The notes: generated from the sequence alone by a model not told the origin. Numbered from the stretch's first letter, positions 44,375 to 52,796 are shown. The stretch is DNA of 64,000 nucleotides from CAZSBB01 sp964605235 (GCA_964605235.1 CAZSBB010000027.1:31972-95971); one strand, 5' to 3'. Program-made: numbers and translations.

Positions 44375-45498
44375 GCCGAGGTTCCTGTGGTAAGGTTCGT
44401 GGTCGATCCGGCCGTGCTGGCGCGCACGAGCAGTTGGGGCGGCACCAGATGCCGGCGCACGTCAGACGCGGCCCGTTCTCCCGCCAGACGCTGCGCCAGC
44501 AGGTCGAAGGCGAGTCGGCCGACGTCTTCCAGCGCATGGCGCACGGTGGTCAGCGGCAACGGCACATGACCCGACAGCGCCATGGCGTCGTAGCCGGTGA
44601 TGGCGACGTCCTGCGGCACGCGCAGACCTTGTTCGAGCACAAACCGCATCACCGGCAGCGCCAGTGAATCGCCCAGACAACACACTGCGTCGAACTGCCC
44701 GCGATGCGCCGCGAGGTATTGCCGCAGCGGCTCAAACGCCAGCGGATCGAAGGCGGCAAGCATCACCATGTTGTGGCTGACATCCATGCGCGCGGGAACT
44801 GGCAAACCGGCATCACGCAGTGCTGCCTGCATGCCCGCGAGCTTGTGGTCGTTGAGCATGCAGCGCTGCGCGTTGCCCGCCAGCAGGATGCGGCGGCGGC
44901 CCAGGCTCAGCAGATGTTCGATCGCCAGTCGGCCGCCGGCGTGGGCGTCAACGCTCACATCATCCACGGGAAAATCCAGCAGCCCATGCGCATCCAGCGT
45001 CACGACGGGAAAGCCCGACTGCGTCAGTTGGCGCAGTTCATCATGTCGGCCACGCTCCGTCGGCAGCACGGCGATGGCGTCCACGCAGCGATCGAGCAGC
45101 CAGCGGATCGCCTGGTCTTCCAGCGCCGGCTCATTGTTGGTGGAAGTGACGAGGGTGAGGTAACGCTGGGCGCGGGCGGCGGTTTCAAAGCCCAGGAACT
45201 TGAGGCCGGAGATTTCACTGGCGAGCCCGGGCACGACCAGTCCGAGGGTGGCGGTGCCTTTGCCCGAAAGCGCCCGCGCCACCAGATTGGGGCGATAACC
45301 CAGCCGGCGGGCGGTGTCATACACGCGCTGGCGGGTGGCGTCGGAGGCGTAGCAGTCAGCGCGGTTGTTGAGGATGCCCGACACGGTGGCGGGCGCGACG
45401 CTGGCCGCCTGCGCCACCTGCGCCAGCGTGGCGCGCGGGCGCGGGCCCGCCGGCGCAGCGGACTGGCGTTGTCGTTGTGGTTTGCTGAGGGTCGGCAC
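44371..45498 (-). CDS. LacI-family transcriptional regulator (module 3)
   Basis: A 375-residue regulator starting with GTG, with GGAG 7 bases upstream. After a 20-residue basic extension comes the helix-turn-helix TLAQVAQAASVAPATVSGILN and hinge PNLVARALSGKGT, then the sugar-binding domain (ATLGLVVPGLASEISGLKFLG, VDAHAGGRLAIEHLLSLGRR, VAITGYDAMALSGHVPLPLTTV). A LacI-type palindrome at 45628-45645 lies 130 bases before the start and is a likely autoregulatory site. Two pseudopilin genes follow in the same operon, and a sulfatase gene lies upstream in the same direction. Confidence 0.92.
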   Translation of the reverse strand: MPTLSKPQRQRQSAAPAGPRPRATLAQVAQAASVAPATVSGILNNRADCYASDATRQRVYDTARRLGYRPNLVARALSGKGTATLGLVVPGLASEISGLKFLGFETAARAQRYLTLVTSTNNEPALEDQAIRWLLDRCVDAIAVLPTERGRHDELRQLTQSGFPVVTLDAHGLLDFPVDDVSVDAHAGGRLAIEHLLSLGRRRILLAGNAQRCMLNDHKLAGMQAALRDAGLPVPARMDVSHNMVMLAAFDPLAFEPLRQYLAAHRGQFDAVCCLGDSLALPVMRFVLEQGLRVPQDVAITGYDAMALSGHVPLPLTTVRHALEDVGRLAFDLLAQRLAGERAASDVRRHLVPPQLLVRASTAGSTTNLTTGTSA

Positions 45499-45883
45499 CA
45501 GCAGGCTCCACGCTTACCCCACCCCATCGACCGCACCGGACCACCTCGGCCCAGGCGCAGCATGTCGCCCCTCTGAACAGGGGTGAACATGAACGCAAGC
45601 GACTGCCATACATGACGAAAAACTGCAATATGAACCGCTTCATATCAATCATAAGCAAGCCCGGCGGCGTGTGTCAATGATTTTCTGCGGGAGGCGCCGC
45701 GTCGCGACGCCGGCGGCGAACAACACCATGACGCGGGGCCAATATCCGCTTCCGTGTCAGACCCTGAGCCGTTGTCGCCCCTGGCGCCGCGTGCTGAGCG
45801 CACGCAGATTCAGCCCGACGGATTCGATCACGCCCCGCTGTCGCGCGAAGGTCACAGCAGGTGCGACCGGTGACGGAAAGGAC
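45499..45883. promoter_or_regulatory. 385-base control region upstream of the module 3 LacI gene
   Basis: It separates the end of a sulfatase gene from the LacI gene. It contains the operator at 45628-45645 and a small hairpin CCCCT/AGGGG near 45567-45582. The half nearest the sulfatase shows nothing I can assign. Confidence 0.4.
45628..45645. promoter_or_regulatory. LacI-type operator ATATGAACCGCTTCATAT
   Basis: Perfect 7-bp arms (ATATGAA and TTCATAT) flank CCGC. The core TGAACCGCTTCA closely follows the common LacI-family operator plan. It lies in the AT-rich part of the gap before the module 3 regulator. Confidence 0.7.
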
Positions 45884-47296
45884 TCAGCTCGTGCCGCCGA
45901 GCACCTGGCGGACCTCGAGCATGAATTGCGCGCACGCCTGGGGCGACTGGCGCCGGCGCAGCGCCGCCAGCGCGGGGTCATCCGTTTCCTGCATCCATTG
46001 CTTCAGTTCGCTGCGCAGCGCGTCCACTTCCGGAGCGTAGGCGGGGTCGTCAATCAGGTTGTGCAGCGCATGGGGGTCGGCCGCGAAGTCGTAAAACTCC
46101 TCCACGGTGCGGTGCAGGAAGAACGCCACCCGCGCGGCGATGTCCGGATGCTCCCGGGCCGCATCCTTCATCGCCGCCATGGTGCGCCCGACCTGGGACT
46201 CATTGAGGAACACGCGCTCGCCATTGGACCAGGGATTGAAGAGGTAGCCGAAGCGCTGGTTCTGCACGCAGCGAATGGGATAGTTGCGTCTCCCGGCGGT
46301 CTGATGGAACTGGGTGAAGACACGGGTGCGTCCCGGTTGAGCTTCCCCGCGCAGCAGCGGCAGGAAGGACGTGCCATCCATCTGCTGAGGCGCGGGGACG
46401 CCGGCGACCTCCAGCAGCGTGGGCGTCAGATCGATGCCGGAGATGAAGTGCGTGGCATCCAGCCGTCCCGGGGCAATCCGCCCTGGCCAGCGCATGAGCC
46501 ACGGCGTGCGCGTGCTGTTGAGATAGCAGTTGGTTTTGGCGAACGGGAACGCCATGCCGTTGTCGGACAGGAAAACCACCAGCGTGTCCGCAGCGGTCCC
46601 CGTTTCCCGCAGCACCTCCAGCAGTTGCCCCACCGTGTCATCGCAGCGGCGCACCGAGCTGTAGTACTCGGCGATCTCCCGCCGCACCTCCGGCAAGTCC
46701 GGCAAAAAGCCCGGCGTGGTCACCTCGGCGGGTGCGAACTGCCGCGAGGGCACTGCCGCGCACGGATGCGCGCCCGGGACGTACCACTCGGGTTTGTCGT
46801 TGCCGAAGAACGGCCGATGCGGGTCGTGTGCGTTGGCCATCAGGAAGAACGGCTTACCCGCCTGTTGCGCTTGCGCGATGAACCGCTCCGCGTGCTGACG
46901 GTACAGCGCGGGGTTGCGCCCGTAGCCCAGATCGTTCATTTCCTGTGTCAGGTCCCACTGGAACTGGCTATGGGGCGTGGAGTGGCTGACCTTGCCCAGA
47001 ATGCCCACCGCATAGCCCGCTTTGCGCAGCAGGTCCGGCAGCATCGGCACCTCCGGAAAGCGCAAATGGTAAAAGCCCTCCCCCCCGCAGCGATGTGGAT
47101 ACCGCCCGGTCAACAACGTCGAACGGCTGGGCTGACACACCGCGATGGTGACATGCGCATGCTGAAACCGCACCCCCTGGGCCGCCAGCTCATTCAGGTG
47201 CGGCGTGGTGTCCGGCACCGGGCAGCCATACGCCCCCACCGCATCCCAGTTCATGTCGTCGGCGGTGATGAAAAGAATGTTGGTCGGCGTGGACAT
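45884..47296 (-). CDS. Sulfatase (formylglycine-dependent)
   Basis: A 470-residue type I sulfatase with CQPSR at residues 54-58, C54 being the formylglycine site, and D13-D14 in ITADDMNWD as metal ligands. HDPHRPFFGN and the VVFLSDNGMAFPFAK region complete the active site. It begins at the ATG at 47296, which has GGGAG 6 bases upstream; the longer frame to 47407 is Trp/Cys-rich and unlikely. No signal peptide. It differs strongly from the sulfatase at 37501, so each probably serves a different sulfated sugar. The module 3 regulator lies downstream. Confidence 0.92.
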   Translation of the reverse strand: MSTPTNILFITADDMNWDAVGAYGCPVPDTTPHLNELAAQGVRFQHAHVTIAVCQPSRSTLLTGRYPHRCGGEGFYHLRFPEVPMLPDLLRKAGYAVGILGKVSHSTPHSQFQWDLTQEMNDLGYGRNPALYRQHAERFIAQAQQAGKPFFLMANAHDPHRPFFGNDKPEWYVPGAHPCAAVPSRQFAPAEVTTPGFLPDLPEVRREIAEYYSSVRRCDDTVGQLLEVLRETGTAADTLVVFLSDNGMAFPFAKTNCYLNSTRTPWLMRWPGRIAPGRLDATHFISGIDLTPTLLEVAGVPAPQQMDGTSFLPLLRGEAQPGRTRVFTQFHQTAGRRNYPIRCVQNQRFGYLFNPWSNGERVFLNESQVGRTMAAMKDAAREHPDIAARVAFFLHRTVEEFYDFAADPHALHNLIDDPAYAPEVDALRSELKQWMQETDDPALAALRRRQSPQACAQFMLEVRQVLGGTS

Positions 47297-47550
47297 GGGT
47301 TGCTCCCAGCAGCAACCGCCGCACCCGGAGAAGCCCGTGCTGCGCCAGCGCTCCGACCAGCATACCGAGATGTACAAACGCAGTCGGGGAGATCCACCCG
47401 CCATCACCCGCCATCACCTGCCGGCTGACATTGGAAGATTTCGAAGCAGGATCGCCACGCTCGAAGCACGACACCCCCCGCGCGGCGGCGCGTTGCTGCG
47501 GCAGCCGGCGCGTGCGCTCATGTGGATTGAGTCAAGCTTCACCCGCCCGC
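47297..47550. other. Gap without recognised features
   Basis: In this 254-base gap I see only a direct repeat of CCGCCATCAC near 47399-47418. It must hold the promoter for the sulfatase gene on the minus strand. Confidence 0.3.
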
Positions 47551-48162
47551 TCAGCTCGCCAGCGACGCCACCACCGCCGGCTCGCTCTTGAGCGCCGCCA
47601 CGGAGACGTAGCCCCGGCCCTGGCGCAGGAAGCGGCGCAGCCGATTCAGGCTGCTGCGGTCAAGCAGGCCCAGCAGTGGCTGCTCGACCTGCTCCAGGCG
47701 CTTGAGGGCGTCCATCGCCAGGGCGTCCCAGCGCGGGGCGTGGTGGTCGAAGTCCGCCGCCCGGATGACCCCCCGGCAGTTGGCGCTGCCGCAGTAGCAG
47801 GTCATGTCGCGCTCGATGTTGAACATGCCGTAGTCGTCGGTGATCTCTTCACCCGGCTGAATGTCGCGCACGGCGATCTCGAAGCCGTAGCCCGTGCTCA
47901 GGGTGTTGCAGTCGCAGCAGTGGTTGACGAACTTGGCGTTGTCCCAACTGATGATGCGCACGCCCTCGCCGTCGATGTACGAGTACTTGCTGATGATCGG
48001 CTCCAGCGCCGGGTTCAGCAGGCGCGGGTCGTTGGGTTGCACCTCGATCTCCAACGCATCTTTGGCGTAGACGATCGTGCCCTTGGGGATGAACTGGCTG
48101 GCGAAGACCCCGAACCCAATATGCTCATTGACCACACGGAGGTCAGTGTGCGGGTGAATCAT
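47551..48162 (-). CDS. SET-domain protein (putative lysine methyltransferase)
   Basis: A 203-residue protein with a full SET core: GFGVFASQFIPKGTIVY at the start, N80-H81 in the FVNHCCDCN motif, EEITDDYG at 105-112 with the tyrosine expected at the active site, and a post-SET-like Cys cluster CYCGSANCRG (C122, C124, C129) that would bind zinc with a Cys from the NHCC motif. SET enzymes use S-adenosylmethionine to methylate lysines. The bacterial target is unknown. It stands alone, and no eukaryote-like codon bias is obvious. A C-terminal helical tail of 60 residues is extra. Confidence 0.85.
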   Translation of the reverse strand: MIHPHTDLRVVNEHIGFGVFASQFIPKGTIVYAKDALEIEVQPNDPRLLNPALEPIISKYSYIDGEGVRIISWDNAKFVNHCCDCNTLSTGYGFEIAVRDIQPGEEITDDYGMFNIERDMTCYCGSANCRGVIRAADFDHHAPRWDALAMDALKRLEQVEQPLLGLLDRSSLNRLRRFLRQGRGYVSVAALKSEPAVVASLAS

Positions 48163-48494
48163 TGTGAGATGTGCCTGGAGGTAAGGACGAAGAATACGCC
48201 CTCAGGAGACCGCAGCCCTCCGCGACACCATTGGCCCGGGCAAGGAGCGGTATGGGCTTGGATTGTAGCGATGCCGTCCGGCGCTCCAAGAGCATTTTGA
48301 GTTTTCCCCGCAACATTTTTCCGAATATCGACAGCCCCCCCCGGAAGTGCCCGGCGCCAAACTGACGCGCGTGGCGTGACGGCAGGTGCGGCGCCGGCCG
48401 CGCCCGACACGCAGCCACGGACGGGCGCGGGGGAACCTGCCTGTCCCCGGGGCCGCCCCGTGCCGACTCGAAACCAACCCGTCCGAGCCTTACC
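48163..48494. other. Divergent intergenic region without recognised genes
   Basis: It separates the SET and PlsY genes, so it holds both promoters. A relatively AT-rich patch at about 48290-48335 is the most likely promoter zone. No operator or RNA structure was noticed. Confidence 0.3.
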
Positions 48495-49331
48495 ATGCCC
48501 GCCATGTCACCAAGTTACTGGCCAGTCTGGGTCGGCGTGGGTTACCTCGCCGGCAGCGTGCCCTTCGCCCTGCTCATCGGCAAAGCGCGCGGCGTGGATA
48601 TCCGCCAGCACGGCAGCGGCAACGTCGGCGCCACCAACGTCGGGCGAACCTGCGGCCGACGCTGGGGCGTCCTCTGCTTCATCCTCGACGTGCTCAAAGG
48701 CGCCCTGCCCGTCATCCTCGCCGGCCACTTCATGCACTGGCCCCCGGATGCCCCCCCGCCCCCGGATATTGCCCAACCAGTCGCGGCCGCCCAACAAATT
48801 GCTCAACAGGCGGCGCAGGTCGCTCAGGAAGTCAGCCAGAACGTCGCCCAAGCACTTCACCAGCAAACAGCCGCATCCCCTTGGGTAACTTCCGGGGGGG
48901 GGACGTGGCAGTGGTGTTGGTTGCTGGTGGCGGTGGCGGCCGTGCTGGGCCACATGTTCCCCCTCTGGCTGCGCTTCCGCGGCGGCAAAGGCGTGGCGAC
49001 CGGCCTGGGCGCGCTGCTGGGTTTCTACCCGCTGGTCACCCTCCCCGCGCTGGCGGCGGCGGCAACCTGGATCGTGCTGGTGAAATGCTTCCGCTACGTC
49101 AGCCTGGCGAGCATGGTCGCCGCCTGCGCCCTGCCGGGTTACCTGGCGCTCTGGCTGCTGTGGGATGGCGTGCCGCTGGGGGAACGTCTGCCGTTCTTCG
49201 TCATCACCATCCTGCTGGCGGCGCTGGTGGTCCTGCGTCACCGCGCCAACATCGGCCGACTGCTGGCGGGCACCGAATCCAAAGTCGGCGCCAAGCCCAA
49301 ACCCGCCGACGACCAGCCCCCAACCGCGTAA
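48495..49331 (+). CDS. plsY: Acyl-phosphate glycerol-3-phosphate acyltransferase PlsY, with an inserted loop
   Basis: A 278-residue membrane protein with all three PlsY motifs: GSVPFALLIGK near residue 20, GSGNVGATN at 40-48 and FRGGKGVATG at 161-170. It transfers the acyl group from acyl-phosphate to glycerol-3-phosphate, the first step of phospholipid synthesis. The family is usually about 200 residues. Here residues 83-136 form an extra Pro-rich then Ala/Gln-rich helical segment (IAQQAAQVAQEVSQNVAQAL). It lies between membrane helices 2 and 3, in what is normally a short external loop. A C-terminal charged tail is also present. Confidence 0.92.
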   Translation: MPAMSPSYWPVWVGVGYLAGSVPFALLIGKARGVDIRQHGSGNVGATNVGRTCGRRWGVLCFILDVLKGALPVILAGHFMHWPPDAPPPPDIAQPVAAAQQIAQQAAQVAQEVSQNVAQALHQQTAASPWVTSGGGTWQWCWLLVAVAAVLGHMFPLWLRFRGGKGVATGLGALLGFYPLVTLPALAAAATWIVLVKCFRYVSLASMVAACALPGYLALWLLWDGVPLGERLPFFVITILLAALVVLRHRANIGRLLAGTESKVGAKPKPADDQPPTA

Positions 49332-49363
49332 TCCGCCGGTGCACCTGCCCACGGGGCGACAAC

Positions 49364-49473
49364 GAGCCGGAAGCGTCAGCGACGGGCGCTGCGTCCGGCA
49401 ACCAAGCAATCGGTGCAACAGGTCACACCCACTGGCATCCACTGACCCAACCCGTCGGTCACGCTTCCGGCTC
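49364..49473. repeat. Palindromic repeat R1 (GAGCCGGAAGCGT arms)
   Basis: Arms of 23 bases at 49364-49386 and 49451-49473 pair at 21 positions. It lies between the converging PlsY and AraC genes. Related copies are at 56192, 57016 and 63745. This type of repeat is familiar from planctomycete intergenic regions. Confidence 0.75.
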
Positions 49474-49496
49474 GGTGTCGCAGCAACCATGCCGCT

Positions 49497-50366
49497 TCAC
49501 GTCAGCGCCTGCTGGCGCAAGCGGTATTGCCGGGGCGTCGTGCCGAACTGCTGTTCGAACAGCCGATAGAAGTAGCCGAGGTTCTCCACCCCGCAGTCCA
49601 CGGCAATGGCGGCAATCGACAGGCTGGACATCCGCAGCAGACGGGCAGCGAGGTCCAGACGCAAACGGTTGACAGCCTGTGTGGCGGTTTGCCCGGTGCA
49701 GCGGCGGAGCGTGCGGTTGAGGTGCTCAGGACTGCGTTGCCCCAGCCGCACCAGCGCGGGCAGGCCTTCGCGCAGGTGGTCCGGCTGCTCCATTCGGCTC
49801 AGCGCCAGTTGCAACCAAGGCGGGACCGTCGCGTGCCGGGGCAACCGGCTGTGCGTCAAGTCGCCCACCAGCATCTGCAACAGGTCCAGCAGAAACGCAT
49901 GCAGCTGCAGGCGCGTCTGTTGGTTCATCGACACCCCATCCGCCCAGCGCCCCAGCCGCTCCAGTTCGCCGGCACTGACCCGCCGGTGCGTGGGCAGCTT
50001 GCCGCCTTTCCAGGGCCAGGTGGACTGCCGGGCGAAGTAGCGGCGCTGCAGTTCCGTCAGCTCGCGCCCGGCGAAGGCGACATTGACGAACACCATGCCG
50101 CCGCGGTCAGCGCGGAAGCCGTGGCGGTCGGATGTGCGCACCAGCACCACGTCGCCGACTTCCAGCCGGACCTTCGCGCCGTTGACCAGATGCCAGCCGG
50201 CCCCGCGTTCCATCCAGAACACCTCGGCGAAATCCTGGCGATGGTCGTTGAGCGGGTCGCCCGCCTGATAGGTCGCCCGGTTGACATGAAAGCACCCGCG
50301 CGGGGGACAGAAGTCGCGCCAGCGCAGGGCGCGCAGGCCGGCCAGATTGCTGCGGGAAATCGGCAT
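49497..50366 (-). CDS. AraC-family regulator with cupin sensor domain
   Basis: A 289-residue protein: an N-terminal cupin (DHRQDFAEVFWMERGAGWHLVNG, LEVGDVVLVRTSDRHGF) and a C-terminal AraC double helix-turn-helix (ALVRLGQRSPEHLNRTLRRCTG, IAAIAVDCGVENLGYFYRLFEQQFGTTPRQYR). It is divergent from a PhyH dioxygenase gene, so it likely controls that gene in response to a small carbohydrate-like ligand. The ligand is unknown. Confidence 0.92.
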   Translation of the reverse strand: MPISRSNLAGLRALRWRDFCPPRGCFHVNRATYQAGDPLNDHRQDFAEVFWMERGAGWHLVNGAKVRLEVGDVVLVRTSDRHGFRADRGGMVFVNVAFAGRELTELQRRYFARQSTWPWKGGKLPTHRRVSAGELERLGRWADGVSMNQQTRLQLHAFLLDLLQMLVGDLTHSRLPRHATVPPWLQLALSRMEQPDHLREGLPALVRLGQRSPEHLNRTLRRCTGQTATQAVNRLRLDLAARLLRMSSLSIAAIAVDCGVENLGYFYRLFEQQFGTTPRQYRLRQQALT

Positions 50367-50513
50367 CGATCAGCACAGTGTAAAAAAATGGTCATTGGAA
50401 CGGAAGATTTGCCGGTATTGTCGAATTAGCATTTTCCCCGCTGGTGTGGGCTGTGGACACGCAGGCCCGCCCGGTGGTGGTTCAGGTCCATGCTGCTTTG
50501 AGGAGTCCCGCCC
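50367..50513. promoter_or_regulatory. Divergent promoter region, AraC / PhyH
   Basis: A 147-base gap with AT-rich DNA at 50380-50435 and GGAG before the PhyH ATG. No clear direct repeats for AraC binding were recognised. Confidence 0.35.
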
Positions 50514-51323
50514 ATGCCCGCCCGTTTGACTGACGATCAGGTGCAGCAGTTTGAGCGTGAGGGGTATCTGTTGCCCAGCGCGCCGGTGTTTCCCCAGTCG
50601 CGCTTTGACGCCCTGCGGCAGCACTTTGAAGAACTGCTGGACGAGTGGAACACGAAGAAAGTCAGCCGGAGCCCCGAGCACATGGATGTGCCGCATTTCT
50701 GGGACCCCAAACTGTTCGACTGGCTGCTGGATGACGCGGTGCTGGACCTGGTCGAGCCGCTGATCGGGCCGGACATTGTGTTGTGGTCCAGTCACTTCAT
50801 CTGCAAGCCGCCGGCGGTGGGCAAGCGCGTGCCGTGGCATGAGGACTCGGCGTACTGGAAAGGTCGGCTTGAGCCGATGCGGGTCGTCACCGTCTGGCTG
50901 GCGATCGATCCTTCCACGCCCGCCAACGGCTGCATGCGGGTGATCCCCGGCACGCACCACCACGGCTTTTCCGATTACGATCCGGTCGCCGAGCCGCACA
51001 AGCATGTCTTCCCCATCGAGATTCGCCGCGGCCAGTTCGACGACAGCAAAGCGGTCGACTGCGTGCTGGCGCCCAATCAGGCGTCGCTGCACGACGGCCG
51101 ACTGATCCACGGCTCCAACGCCAACCTGGGCACGCAGCGCCGCTGTGGTTACACCATGCGCTACATGCCCGCCACGGTGAAGCACCACGATGGCTCACAT
51201 GGCCCGTTCCAGATTTACCTGGCGCGCGGCCGGGACCGCGCGGGCAATCGCTATGGCGACCCGGGCAAGGTCAACCGCGCCTGGATCGACGCCCATCCCG
51301 ACGGACAGCCGGCGGGACATTAA
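50514..51323 (+). CDS. Phytanoyl-CoA dioxygenase (PhyH) family Fe(II)/2-oxoglutarate oxygenase
   Basis: A 269-residue oxygenase with the double-stranded beta-helix iron triad: H109 and D111 in WHEDSAYW, and H199 in GRLIHGSNAN, with an Arg near 209-210 to bind 2-oxoglutarate. PhyH proteins hydroxylate small molecules. In planctomycetes they are numerous and their substrates are largely unknown. The divergent AraC regulator is the likely controller. A dispersed hairpin repeat follows the stop, separating it from the URO-D-like gene. Confidence 0.9.
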   Translation: MPARLTDDQVQQFEREGYLLPSAPVFPQSRFDALRQHFEELLDEWNTKKVSRSPEHMDVPHFWDPKLFDWLLDDAVLDLVEPLIGPDIVLWSSHFICKPPAVGKRVPWHEDSAYWKGRLEPMRVVTVWLAIDPSTPANGCMRVIPGTHHHGFSDYDPVAEPHKHVFPIEIRRGQFDDSKAVDCVLAPNQASLHDGRLIHGSNANLGTQRRCGYTMRYMPATVKHHDGSHGPFQIYLARGRDRAGNRYGDPGKVNRAWIDAHPDGQPAGH

Positions 51324-51330
51324 GCAACTA

Positions 51331-51471
51331 TCTCAAAAGAACAGAAACCACAGAGCCACAGAGAGCACCGAGTCATACTCACCGAGAAGGGCGGGAAAAT
51401 CAGCGGATAAACCAGCTTCTCATGCTTGCCCTCTGTGTTCTCTGTGTCTCTGTGGTGAGTATTGAGACAAT
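51331..51471 (-). repeat. Dispersed hairpin repeat, copy B
   Basis: The second copy of the element at 15858-15990, in opposite orientation. Read on the minus strand the ends are CACAGAGACACAGAG and CTCTGTGGCTCTGTG. Compared with copy A the outer C:G pair (CACCGAG/CTCGGTG) has become A:T on both arms, which keeps the stem. It lies between the PhyH and URO-D-like genes. Confidence 0.75.
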
Positions 51472-51579
51472 TTCCAAGCCGCTGTTGACCGGTTCGGCGC
51501 GCGGCGCCGGACGACAACCGATTCGACCATCTGCTCCGACCGCCTGCGGAGAACACGCGCTGTGCGCGGGAGCAGTTCG

Positions 51580-52731
51580 ATGAACCTACGTGACATGAAT
51601 CTGGCGGTGTTTGCCGGGGAGCCGTTGCCGCACGTGTTCTGGCAGCCGCGCTTTGAGCCGTGGTATCAGTGGCACCAGCAGTTCAACTGCATGCCCGCGC
51701 GCTATGCCGGGATGTCGCTGCCGCAGCTGTACGACTACTGCCACGCCTCGCTGCGCACCGTCCATTACTACACCGGGCAACCCGACCCCACCGAGCGCGT
51801 TTTCGACGCGCACGTCCAGGTTCACCGCGAAGCCACGCCCACCCACGTCCGTGAGATCATCCGCACCCCGCTGGGCGATCTGGTCGAGGAACTGGAACTG
51901 ACCATCGACAACACCTGGCGCCGCGTGGGCTTTCCTGTGCGCACGCGCGACGACCTGCTGGCGCTGCGCTGGCTGTGTCAGCACACCACCTGGCATTACC
52001 ACCAGGACCAGTGGGCGCAGGGTCAGCGCTTCGTCGGCGACCGCGGCGAAGCCTCCTTCTGGGTGCCCAAGACGCCCTATCAATCACTGGCGCAGCAGTG
52101 GATGAAGCTCGAAGACCTGATCTACGCCCTGGCGGATTGCCCGGAGGTCGTCGAGGATGTGTTCAAGGCGATGAATGATTCCTACGACGCGCTCTACGAA
52201 GAGCTCTGCGCCGCCCGGCAGCCGCGCATCATCAACTTCGGCGAAAACCTGCACGAACAGCTCATGTCGCCCAGCTACTTCGAGCGCTACTTCCTCCCCT
52301 TCTACCACCAGCGCTGCGGCCAACTGCACGCGGCAGGCATGTACACCCACGTGCACGTCGACGGCTACTTCCACCACATGCTGCCGTGGCTCAGGCATTT
52401 TCCCCATCATGGCATTGAAGCCCTCACGCCCGAGCCGCAGGGCGATATGACGCTGGAGGAAATCAAGGAGCACCTGGGCGACAAGATTCTGCTCGACGGC
52501 ATTCCCGCCGTGCTGTTTCTGCCCGACCTCTACAGCCGGGAGGTGCTGATGGCGTGCGTGGAAAAAGTCGTCAAGCTGTTCCACCCGCGCCTGGTGCTGG
52601 GCGTCTCGGATGAAGTGCCTGAAGGCGCCGGGGAGGAAGCCATCGAGCGCGTCCGCCTGATCGGCCAATGGTGCCAAACCGCCGGCATCCCCGCCCCCGG
52701 AATTGCCTCACCCTCCCCAAGCCGCGGATGA
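51580..52731 (+). CDS. Uroporphyrinogen decarboxylase (URO-D)-like protein
   Basis: A 383-residue protein that resembles the URO-D/methyltransferase superfamily in its barrel layout: WMKLEDLIYALADCPEVVEDVF, IINFGENLHEQLMSPSYFERYFLPFYHQ, THVHVDGYFHHMLPWL, and GIEALTPEPQGDMTLEEIKE followed by KILLDGIPAV. Planctomycetes have many such paralogs outside haem synthesis; corrinoid methyltransfer is one option. GGGAG lies 7 bases before the ATG at 51580, so that start is favoured over 51562. The last residues are low complexity (APGIASPSPSRG). Confidence 0.75.
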   Translation: MNLRDMNLAVFAGEPLPHVFWQPRFEPWYQWHQQFNCMPARYAGMSLPQLYDYCHASLRTVHYYTGQPDPTERVFDAHVQVHREATPTHVREIIRTPLGDLVEELELTIDNTWRRVGFPVRTRDDLLALRWLCQHTTWHYHQDQWAQGQRFVGDRGEASFWVPKTPYQSLAQQWMKLEDLIYALADCPEVVEDVFKAMNDSYDALYEELCAARQPRIINFGENLHEQLMSPSYFERYFLPFYHQRCGQLHAAGMYTHVHVDGYFHHMLPWLRHFPHHGIEALTPEPQGDMTLEEIKEHLGDKILLDGIPAVLFLPDLYSREVLMACVEKVVKLFHPRLVLGVSDEVPEGAGEEAIERVRLIGQWCQTAGIPAPGIASPSPSRG

Positions 52732-52736
52732 GCGCA

Positions 52737-52796
52737 GCGAATCCGGGGGTAAGTCCGGGGGCAAGTCCGGGGGTGATCCGGGGGGGGAAGGTACCC
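52737..52796 (+). repeat. G-rich tandem repeat (TCCGGGGG units)
   Basis: Four units of about 12 bases, each with TCCGGGGG, follow the URO-D-like stop codon. Four G-tracts of five or more within 55 bases could form a G-quadruplex in DNA or in the transcript end. Confidence 0.55.

Noticed and set aside
46000..47500. Possible tRNA or rRNA genes
   Set aside because: While reading the window I looked for T-arm consensus and CCA ends and found no cloverleaf here or elsewhere; a tRNAscan-SE run would be decisive.
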